Below, in pieces: positions 58,233 to 64,000 of a DNA stretch of 64,000 nucleotides. Numbering within the stretch: the stretch's first letter is position 1; every line of letters begins with the position of its first letter. This stretch comes from Sphingomonas sp. LC-1. GTDB lineage: Bacteria; Pseudomonadota; Alphaproteobacteria; Sphingomonadales; Sphingomonadaceae. The stretch covers positions 186,001 to 250,000 of the forward strand of contig NZ_JANZXB010000002.1 of NCBI RefSeq assembly GCF_025371035.1, given 5' to 3'. The position numbers and the translations under genes were made by a program. The notes beneath the pieces are model-generated. The model had not been told where the DNA came from. It saw only the letters and a list, made by a program, of their open reading frames with translations, and did no database searches.

Positions 58233-60020
58233 ATGACGACTCGGCGCCAATTCCTGATCGGCGCGGCGGCCTTTTCCTGTGCCGGCTGCGTGGTGGAGGG
58301 GGGAAATGATCCCCAGCCGCAACCAACGCCCACGCCGACGCCGACCCCTGTCGCGACCCCGCCGCTCTATATGCTGGCGACGAAGGACGGGTCGGTCGGC
58401 CAAACCTATTCCGTGCCCAATGGGCTGACCGGCATTCAGTGGTTTCGAGAGGCGCTGACCGTGGATCGGACGCGCACGCCGATTGCCGACGCTTCCGGTG
58501 CAACCTATGTCGCCCGCGCGCAGGATCTCGGCACCCGCCTGGTCGCCACCGGCCTGATGAATGGGCAGAACGTCACCGCCGTCGCGCTTGCGGTGGTGCT
58601 CGATTCCCCCATTTTGCTGGAAAGCTTCGATACGACGAGCGGCTTTACGGCAACCAATGGAGCGCTGCTCGCCAGCGGATCGGCTCGGGCTCAGGGTAGC
58701 GGCTCGGTAGAGATGCAGGGGACGGGATCGCGCCTGGGTGGACCGGGACTGCGCAAGTCCGATATCGGCTATCACGACCCCGCCAAGCTGGGAACGATCG
58801 CGCAGTTCGTCGATCTGGGATGGGATCCGGTCTATGGCACTGTCACCGCCTTCGATCTGGCCTTTTTGCGCGACGGGCAGGAGTTTCGCGGCCAGACGGC
58901 GCTGTTGGCGCCGCTCTATCAGACGCCGCAGCCGCTTTTCTATGGCACGATGTGGGGATCGATCCATTCGAGCGAGATTGCGGGGCTGCAAAGCGCGGGG
59001 CCCGGCCGGTTCGGCATGGCGAACAGCGTGTCGACACAGGCACCCGACGCGCCGCGGGTCGGCGTCGATGCACTGGTGGCCCGGGCCGGTGGCCGCCCGA
59101 CCATCATAATCGGCTTCGACGATCTTCTGCGGACGCAATATACCGAAGCCTTTCCCTATATGCGCGCCCGCAACGTCAAGGGCGGCTTCCATGTCGCCCC
59201 CGGCCTGGTCGGCGGCCCCAGCAGGCTGACCCTCGCGCAGATTCGCGAAATGTATGATGCGGGCTGGGATTGCTATCTGAACGGCACCTATGACGACGGT
59301 ATGATGATCGGCCACTCGACGCTGGCTGCTGCAGTGGCCGATCTGCAAAAGGTGCGCGACTGGGCACAGGCCAATGGCATGCCGCGCGGCAATGATTTCT
59401 GCTGCTATCCCAATGGCCGTTACCAGGACAGCCCGGCCCGGCCGCGCAGCTTTTCCGTCCGGACCAATGGCACGGTGATCGCCACCATGGCGGACACTTC
59501 GGGCATCCAGCCTGGCATGTTCGTGGGCGGCTATAACGTCCCGATCGGCACCACCGTGGTCAGCGTGGATAGCACCACCCAGATCACGCTCAGCGCTCCG
59601 GTCATCGCCCAGGTCAAGGCATTCAACTTCACCGACCTGTCGGGCGAATTCTCCTACACCAAGCTGCCGCTGGCGTTGAAGGCGGCGGGGTTCAAGATGG
59701 CGCGAACGACTCAGGGGCGCGGAAGCTGGCTGTCCCGCTTCGGCATTCCCGATCGCGGCGGTGTCCTCGTCCCCGCCAATGCCACGTCGAACGAATCGCT
59801 GGATCAGTTGAAGGCCGATATCGATCTGACCATCCTGCGCGGGGAAACCTCGGAATTTTATATCCATGGCCTCTCTGCCACCGGTACCGGCCAGACCGAT
59901 CCGGACAAGTTCCGCGGCCTGATCGACTATATCGTCGCACGGCGCGATGCCGGGGATCTGGACGTCCTGACCAAGACCGAGCTTTGGATGCGCGACGGGG
60001 CTTCGTCCCTGCCCCTCTGA
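58233..60020 (+). CDS. Tat-type lipoprotein with NodB-like polysaccharide deacetylase domain
   Basis: A 595-aa protein. The start TTRRQFLIGAAAFSCAGC has a twin-arginine motif and a weak lipobox, followed by a PTPTPTPTP linker and a beta-rich domain (about 45-150). From about residue 285 a NodB-like fold appears: PTIIIGFDDLLRTQYTEAFPYMRARN, with the metal-binding aspartates in FDD, and NGTYDDGMMIGH in place of the usual HxxxH. A beta-insert (about 405-470) splits the domain. It probably removes acyl groups from or cuts a surface glycan. GGGGGT before the ATG supports the start. The function is an inference. Confidence 0.72.
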   Translation: MTTRRQFLIGAAAFSCAGCVVEGGNDPQPQPTPTPTPTPVATPPLYMLATKDGSVGQTYSVPNGLTGIQWFREALTVDRTRTPIADASGATYVARAQDLGTRLVATGLMNGQNVTAVALAVVLDSPILLESFDTTSGFTATNGALLASGSARAQGSGSVEMQGTGSRLGGPGLRKSDIGYHDPAKLGTIAQFVDLGWDPVYGTVTAFDLAFLRDGQEFRGQTALLAPLYQTPQPLFYGTMWGSIHSSEIAGLQSAGPGRFGMANSVSTQAPDAPRVGVDALVARAGGRPTIIIGFDDLLRTQYTEAFPYMRARNVKGGFHVAPGLVGGPSRLTLAQIREMYDAGWDCYLNGTYDDGMMIGHSTLAAAVADLQKVRDWAQANGMPRGNDFCCYPNGRYQDSPARPRSFSVRTNGTVIATMADTSGIQPGMFVGGYNVPIGTTVVSVDSTTQITLSAPVIAQVKAFNFTDLSGEFSYTKLPLALKAAGFKMARTTQGRGSWLSRFGIPDRGGVLVPANATSNESLDQLKADIDLTILRGETSEFYIHGLSATGTGQTDPDKFRGLIDYIVARRDAGDLDVLTKTELWMRDGASSLPL

Positions 60021-60033
60021 TCTGACCCATGAA

Positions 60034-60061
60034 AAAGGCCCCGGCTTTCACCGGGGCCTTT
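60034..60061. terminator. Two-way Rho-independent terminator
   Basis: AAAGGCCCCGG (60034-60044) pairs perfectly with CCGGGGCCTTT (60051-60061) around CTTTCA. The A- and T-runs make it work for the NodB-like gene and for dps on the other strand. Confidence 0.88.
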
Positions 60062-60096
60062 CGCCTGTCGTTCTGTTCGAAGGTTGCTCCAGGCCC

Positions 60097-60594
60097 TCAG
60101 CCCTTGCGGCCGGCCTCGAACAGGAACCAGGCGCGCTCCTCGGCCTGGTCGGTCCATTCGTCGACGATGCCGCTGGTGGCATTGTCCTTGGCCTCTTCGG
60201 CGGCGTCCTTCACGGTGCGGAAGCGCTCGACCAGCTTCATATTGTCGTCGCGCAGCTCGACCAGCATGTCGGCGGCGGAGACGAACTCGCGGTCATTGTC
60301 GACGATCGTCTGGCGGCGCGCAATGTCGCCGATCGAGCGCAGCGTGACGTTGCCGGTCTTGCGCACCCGCTCGGCAATGGCGTCGGTCACGCCTAGAATC
60401 TGCGCGGCCTGATCGTCGAGCATCAGGTGATAGTCGCGGAAATGCGGGCCCGAGACATGCCAGTGGAAATTCTTGGTCTTCAGGTACAGCGCATAGCAAT
60501 CGGCCAGCGCGCCGTTCAGGGCATCGGCGACGCTGGCGGTCGCGTTGCGGTTCAGGTCGGTCGGCGTATCGAGCGCCGGATTGATATCGGACAT
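60097..60594 (-). CDS. dps: Dps family starvation DNA-protection protein
   Basis: A 165-aa ferritin-like protein that stores iron and binds DNA in starvation. The dinuclear site residues appear in NFHWHVSGPHFRDYHLMLDDQ, and the family motif EHVARIG-like AERVRKTGNVTLRSIGDIAR follows. GGAG seven bases before the second ATG favours the start at 60594; the first ATG at 60600 is too near. It shares a terminator with the NodB-like gene and is divergent from nothing on its left. Confidence 0.94.
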   Translation of the reverse strand: MSDINPALDTPTDLNRNATASVADALNGALADCYALYLKTKNFHWHVSGPHFRDYHLMLDDQAAQILGVTDAIAERVRKTGNVTLRSIGDIARRQTIVDNDREFVSAADMLVELRDDNMKLVERFRTVKDAAEEAKDNATSGIVDEWTDQAEERAWFLFEAGRKG

Positions 60595-60692
60595 GGACAT
60601 GCTCCCGCTGTCTGGATCGTTGCGTTAACGATTCGATGGCGGAATGGCTCCGCCGCGTCCATGTACAAAGCATGGCCTGAGTGATCGATACC

Positions 60693-61262
60693 CTAGATCA
60701 GTCCTTTCACCGCCAGTGCGATCACCACGCCAGTCAGCCCCATCAGCACGCCCAATCCAACCCGCATGGCCCGCAATGGCAGGCGGCGCCAGCCCCGCTC
60801 CCCCAGGATGATCGCAGGCAGCACGGCCCCGGCCAGCCCGATCGCCGCACCGGGCAGCGCCGCCCAGGGCAGGGGGGAGCGTGCGGCGGCGGCGGCCACG
60901 ATCAACGATCCCGAATCGGCGAACAGGATCGCTCCGCCGCCGATCAATGCCCCGCCGAAAACGCCCAGCCGGGGCCAGCCATAAGGCGTCGCGGAGCGGG
61001 GCAGGGGCCCCATCATCCCAATCCCGATAAAAATCAGTGCGATGGCCAGGAACAGACCATGCGTCTCGGGTGTGAATCGCGCGGCGAGCACGGTGCCGAG
61101 CCGAATCCAGACCCCCGCCAGCAATGCCTGTGCCAGCACCAGCCCGGCCAGCACCGCGACCGGCCGCCCACTCCGCTCCGTCAGTTGCGCCGCCAACAGG
61201 CTCGATCGTCCGCAGGCCTGCCCTGCCAGGGTCGCGACCAGAACGATCATGAAGGCGTCCAT
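60693..61262 (-). CDS. Small membrane protein, possibly a degenerate GDT1-like transporter
   Basis: A 189-aa protein with about six hydrophobic segments in two similar halves, each with a polar motif near the start (ATLAGQACGRSSLLAAQL and GGAILFADSGSLIVAAAA). The overall plan resembles GDT1/UPF0016 cation transporters, but the defining E-x-G-D motif is missing, so transport is not assured. The ATG overlaps the stop of the next gene upstream as TGATG. Function unknown. Confidence 0.6.
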   Translation of the reverse strand: MDAFMIVLVATLAGQACGRSSLLAAQLTERSGRPVAVLAGLVLAQALLAGVWIRLGTVLAARFTPETHGLFLAIALIFIGIGMMGPLPRSATPYGWPRLGVFGGALIGGGAILFADSGSLIVAAAAARSPLPWAALPGAAIGLAGAVLPAIILGERGWRRLPLRAMRVGLGVLMGLTGVVIALAVKGLI

Positions 61263-61597
61263 CAGCCCGCCATTCGTACCGAACACGCCTCGGCGAATCG
61301 GTTTGCGGTCTCCAGATCCTGGCGCTCGCTGGCGACCGCGTCGGTCAGCATCGCGAACCAGCCATGGACGGGCCCCGCCGCGCCGTCACGCGTCAGTGCG
61401 CGGTCGATGAAATGGGTGACGGTGACCGCAGGAGCCAGGCCATACGCATGGGCCAGCCGGCGAATGGCGTCGATTCCACCGGCTAGATCGGCGGCGGGGG
61501 CATAGGGTGCCCTGACGTCGAGCGCGGCGATTCGGGCCCAGAGCTCGTCCCGTATTTCCGAAGGAATCGCCCGATCGGATGATTCGTCCTGCTCCAT
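61262..61597 (-). CDS. Hypothetical protein
   Basis: A 111-aa protein that I cannot place. It is mostly helical and soluble, with segments IPSEIRDELWARIAALDVRAPYAP, DAIRRLAHAYGLAPAVTVTHFIDRALTRDG and LTDAVASERQDLETANRFAEACSVRMAG. GGGGGGAAGCG before ATG 61597 supports the start and rules out the longer frame. Its stop overlaps the start of the membrane protein gene, so the two form a coupled pair, which suggests a shared role. Confidence 0.6.
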   Translation of the reverse strand: MEQDESSDRAIPSEIRDELWARIAALDVRAPYAPAADLAGGIDAIRRLAHAYGLAPAVTVTHFIDRALTRDGAAGPVHGWFAMLTDAVASERQDLETANRFAEACSVRMAG

Positions 61598-61800
61598 CGC
61601 TTCCCCCCGGCCTTTGCCTGTCCGCCTATTCGCCCTGTCAGGGGGCGGATCCGCCTTGGAATATAGCGCCGCGCGCGTAAAGAGGGGCTTAAATCGGGCG
61701 AAATGCTTGACTCGGACGTGCCTTTGGGCCATGCGCCGCCCTTATATAGCGGCGGCTCCGGCTGCCGCTTTCGCTTTTTCACGCATACAGGAACCAGGTC

Positions 61801-61968
61801 ATGGCCAAGCCGACCACCGTCAAGATCAAGCTCGTCAGCTCGGCTGATACCGGCTTCTTTTACGTCACCAAGAAGAACCCGCGCACCAAGACCGAGAAGC
61901 TGAGCTTCAACAAGTACGACCCGGTCGTGCGCAAGCATGTCGAGTTCAAGGAAGCCAAGATCAAGTAA
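61801..61968 (+). CDS. rpmG: 50S ribosomal protein L33
   Basis: A 55-aa L33 of the cysteine-free alphaproteobacterial type, starting [20 protein letters not shown] and ending [15 protein letters not shown]33 sits near the exit site of the 50S subunit. A TATATAG sequence (61743-61749) resembles a promoter -10 box. A terminator follows. The gene is divergent from the hypothetical protein gene at 61262-61597. Confidence 0.97.
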   Translation: MAKPTTVKIKLVSSADTGFFYVTKKNPRTKTEKLSFNKYDPVVRKHVEFKEAKIK

Positions 61969-62017
61969 TTCGCGGGGGCGGCGCGCACGCCGCCTCGTGA
62001 ATGGCTTGAAGGCGTGA

Positions 62018-62048
62018 AGCCGCCGTCCTGATGGACGCGCGGCTTTTT
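62018..62048 (+). terminator. Rho-independent terminator of rpmG
   Basis: AGCCGC (62018-62023) pairs with GCGGCT (62039-62044), with an inner GTCC/GGAC pair, and TTTTT follows directly. Confidence 0.8.
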
Positions 62049-62157
62049 GTCGTTACCTCATCACGCGTCATCTCGCAGAGCCAGGGCAGTGACACGCTTG
62101 CGAACTGTCGATCGGTAACGGCCCCAGCGTCTGCCGGGGCCATGTCGGGGAACAGGC

Positions 62158-63048
62158 TTACGCTGCCGCGGGGTAGAGCGTCTGGATCAGCCAGTCGTGG
62201 AACAGCCGCACCGATTTCTGCTGGAGCGCGCGGGGGCGACAGACGAACCAGTGGCTATAGGGGCTGTCCACTTCTATATCGAACAGCCGGACCAGTCGCG
62301 GGTCCTGGGCATGTTCGAAATGGCTGGCATGCATGAAGGCGACGCCGAGCCCTTGCGCCACCGCCTCGAGCATCAGGCCCCCGGAGTCGAAAAAGTCGAT
62401 CGCCTTGGGCTTGATGTTGGTCAGCCCCGCCGCCTGGCACCAAGCGGTGAAGGCGTCGGGCATTTCGCGGTGCAGCAAAGCGGTCATCCCGTTCATCTGT
62501 TCGGGATGGAGCAAGGCATTGGGACCCTCGGCCAGCCGCTTGGCGCCGATGACGTAAACCTTGTTGAAATCCAACCGCTTGGCATAAAGCGACGGATCGA
62601 TTTCGCGGCCCAGCGCGATGACGGCGTCCAGCCCTTCGCCCAGGCGCGCAATGCCGTGGCCCGCCGTATCGATGTCCAGATGCAGTTCGGGATGCGCCGC
62701 GCGCAATTGCCCCATATGCGGGAACAGCCGCTGCGCGGCATAGAGCGGCAGCACGCCGAGACGCAGGCGCAATACCTCCTGCCCGCTCGACATCGCCTCC
62801 ACCGCATCGGACAATTGATCGAGCAACGGGGCGATCTGCTCCATCAGCGTCTGGCCGTCTACATTGGGCACCATCGCCTGATGACGCCGGGCGAAGAGCG
62901 GCTTGCCGACGAATCGTTCCAGCGTCTGCACCCGGCGGCTGAGCGCCGGCGCGGACAGCGCCAATTCCTCGGCCGCGGCCTTGATCGAGCCCAGCCGGAC
63001 GACTTGTACAAACGCTTCGATCGCACCCAGCGGAGGGAGCCTGCGCAT
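62158..63048 (-). CDS. LysR family transcriptional regulator
   Basis: A 296-aa LTTR. The N-terminal helix-turn-helix is LPPLGAIEAFVQVVRLGSIKAAAEELALSAPALSRRVQTLE, typical of the GcvA-like group, and an effector-binding domain follows (VLPLYAAQRLFPHMGQL, QGLGVAFMHASHFEH). The co-inducer is unknown. A perfect inverted repeat with the LysR motif T-N11-A lies 36 bases upstream, so it probably controls itself. ATG at 63048 was chosen over GTG 63051. Confidence 0.92.
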   Translation of the reverse strand: MRRLPPLGAIEAFVQVVRLGSIKAAAEELALSAPALSRRVQTLERFVGKPLFARRHQAMVPNVDGQTLMEQIAPLLDQLSDAVEAMSSGQEVLRLRLGVLPLYAAQRLFPHMGQLRAAHPELHLDIDTAGHGIARLGEGLDAVIALGREIDPSLYAKRLDFNKVYVIGAKRLAEGPNALLHPEQMNGMTALLHREMPDAFTAWCQAAGLTNIKPKAIDFFDSGGLMLEAVAQGLGVAFMHASHFEHAQDPRLVRLFDIEVDSPYSHWFVCRPRALQQKSVRLFHDWLIQTLYPAAA

Positions 63049-63083
63049 CACGCAACCTTTATCTTACCGTCGCTTGGGTACAG

Positions 63084-63102
63084 GATTGCATAAACTGCAA
63101 TC
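63084..63102. promoter_or_regulatory. LysR-type operator between lysR and the AAA ATPase gene
   Basis: GATTGCA-TAAAC-TGCAATC is a perfect 7-bp inverted repeat containing T-N11-A, the classic LysR binding motif. It could serve both the lysR gene and the rightward transcript. Confidence 0.7.
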
Positions 63103-63188
63103 ATAACCAAGCTTTTCGCACTTGCAACATAACGTGTCGCAGCGCAAAAGGAACGGGCCTTTCAGGCATCCTCTCCTAAAAACTTTTC

Positions 63189-63219
63189 GGGCTGGTCGTT
63201 TCGATCGGCCCTTTTTTTT
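63189..63219 (+). terminator. Orphan Rho-independent terminator
   Basis: A 9-bp stem (GGGCTGGTC 63189-63197 with GATCGGCCC 63203-63211, two wobble pairs) is followed by eight T residues. It is a strong plus-strand terminator, but no plus-strand gene lies between it and lysR, which suggests an unannotated small RNA or an attenuated leader. Confidence 0.8.
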
Positions 63220-63280
63220 GTCTCGGTTCGGCGGTCCGGTCTTTCACCGGCAGGAACCCGCCCCCACGTCCCGCGCTTTC

Positions 63281-63293
63281 GTGTCTCAGACAC
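63281..63293. promoter_or_regulatory. Palindrome upstream of the AAA ATPase gene
   Basis: GTGTCT-C-AGACAC is a perfect 6-bp inverted repeat with one central base, 17 bases before the ATG of the AAA gene. It may be an operator. Confidence 0.4.
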
Positions 63294-63310
63294 TTTGCCA
63301 AGGGACGATC

Positions 63311-64000
63311 ATGGCCGACAGCGACGCGCCGACCCGCAAGATACAGGTGGCCAACAGCCGCCCCGAGGATTCCGGGCGCGGCCTGGCCCATTTGCCGCGC
63401 AACCTGATGGCCGCGCTGGGCATTACCGAAGGCGATGTGGTCGAGATCGTGGGCAAACAGGCGACCCCGGCTCGCGCCGTTGCCCCCTATCCAGAGGATG
63501 AAGGGCTCGACCTGCTGCGAATCGACGGGTTGCAGCGTGCCAATGCGGGCGTCGGCTCGGGCGATTTCGTCGAGGTGCGTCGGGTCGATTCGAAACCCGC
63601 CACCCGCGTCGTCTTCGCCCCCGCGCAGGAGAATCTGCGGCTGCAGGGCTCGGCCCAGGCGCTCAAGCGGACCTTCTTCAACCGACCGCTCTGTCAGGGC
63701 GATGTGGTGGCGACCGCGGGGCAGCAGCGGGTCACCAACATGCCGCCGGGCGTGGCGCAGTTCATGAACGCGCCCGCTTATGCGCTTCAGGAAATCCGCC
63801 TCGCGGTCGTGGCGGCCAGCCCCAAGGGCGTGGTGCATATCGACGAGAATACCGAGGTTGAGCTTCGCCCCGAATATGAGGAACCGCGCGAGGCCCGCCG
63901 CGCCGACGTCACCTATGACGATATTGGCGGCATGGGCGCGACCATCGACCAGTTGCGCGAGATGGTCGAACTCCCCTTGCGCTACCCCGAATTGTTCGAG
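63311..64000 (+). CDS. CDC48/VCP-type AAA ATPase, cut off by the window edge
   Basis: The first 230 codons of a bacterial CDC48 family protein. The N-terminal substrate-recognition domain has VANSRPEDSGRGLAHLPRNLMAALGITEGDVVEI and a second lobe (RVVFAPAQENLRLQG), and the first AAA module begins DVTYDDIGGMGATIDQLREMVELPLRYPELFE. The full protein should be about 760 aa with two AAA modules outside the window. Such proteins extract or unfold substrates. AGGGA before the ATG supports the start. The LysR gene is divergent. Confidence 0.93.
   Translation, partial: MADSDAPTRKIQVANSRPEDSGRGLAHLPRNLMAALGITEGDVVEIVGKQATPARAVAPYPEDEGLDLLRIDGLQRANAGVGSGDFVEVRRVDSKPATRVVFAPAQENLRLQGSAQALKRTFFNRPLCQGDVVATAGQQRVTNMPPGVAQFMNAPAYALQEIRLAVVAASPKGVVHIDENTEVELRPEYEEPREARRADVTYDDIGGMGATIDQLREMVELPLRYPELFE

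Noticed and set aside
58310-58360. CCGACGCCGAC-like tandem repeat
   Set aside because: It encodes the PTPTPTP linker of the NodB-like protein and is not a CRISPR or regulatory repeat.
62119-62140. Hairpin GGCCCC/GGGGCC after lysR
   Set aside because: It could end the lysR transcript, but no T-tract follows on the minus strand, so it is not listed as a terminator.

Overview
The window looks like a chromosomal segment from a sphingomonad alphaproteobacterium, most likely Sphingomonas or a close relative. The evidence is high GC content, a class I lysyl-tRNA synthetase, and a gene order known from alphaproteobacterial origins: hemE, hemJ and rho on one side, ppsR, maf, aroE, coaE and dnaQ on the other, with mnmE-mnmG-rsmG-parA-parB further along. 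SOS boxes of the alphaproteobacterial GAAC-N7-GAAC type and several families typical of the group (MmcB, DUF1491, DUF6489, ubiquinol-cytochrome c chaperone) agree. I see no rRNA, IS element, prophage or CRISPR array. One tRNA gene, tRNA-Gly(GCC), is present. Genes are cut at both window ends: a beta-galactosidase at the left and a CDC48-type AAA ATPase at the right.

Layout. 1-8.2 kb is a carbohydrate-use locus: a minus-strand TonB receptor, flavin-dependent tryptophan halogenase-like protein and GH2 beta-galactosidase, divergent from a secreted GH30 hydrolase; galactan is a plausible substrate. 8.4-15.2 kb is a minus-strand housekeeping block (mmcB, a SleB-type hydrolase, DUF1491, thioesterase, ptsN, hpf, dnaQ, coaE, aroE, maf, ppsR). 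The 303-bp gap at 15188-15490 between ppsR and hemE carries DnaA boxes, an AT-rich stretch and a very dense cluster of GANTC sites, and I interpret it as the chromosomal origin oriC. To its right, hemE, hemJ and rho run away from it. 18.7-26.7 kb holds bamE, a bc1-complex chaperone, DUF177, sixA, a DinG-like helicase, lysK, a dienelactone hydrolase and DUF6489. 26.7-32.2 kb is mnmE-mnmG-rsmG-parA-parB, with three parS sites at 23843, 27972 and 30412. 32.3-37 kb is the DUF3576-leuS-lptE-holA operon, read toward parB.

37-47.5 kb is mixed housekeeping: an outer-membrane-like protein, a ThiE-like protein, YggS, a HAD phosphatase, ribA-xthA, lolA, an OprB porin, msrB-frnE, an SDR enzyme and a GNAT protein. 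47.4-53.8 kb holds tRNA-Gly and the SOS mutagenesis cassette imuA-imuB-dnaE2, with a LexA box in front of imuA, then clpS. The 3' end of dnaE2 appears frameshifted, so the reading frame runs without a stop into clpS. 53.8-58 kb carries a Crp/Fnr regulator, murA, an ATP-dependent DNA ligase and DUF1328. 58-64 kb has a Tat-type secreted NodB-like protein, dps, a small membrane protein, rpmG, a LysR regulator with a clear operator, and the AAA ATPase.

The most interesting signals are the oriC/GANTC cluster, the partly overlapping parS and DnaA-box loci, two SOS boxes (mmcB and imuA), the dnaE2/clpS frame fusion, a family of paired inverted repeats found between four convergent gene pairs, and an orphan Rho-independent terminator between lysR and the AAA gene that suggests an unannotated small transcript.
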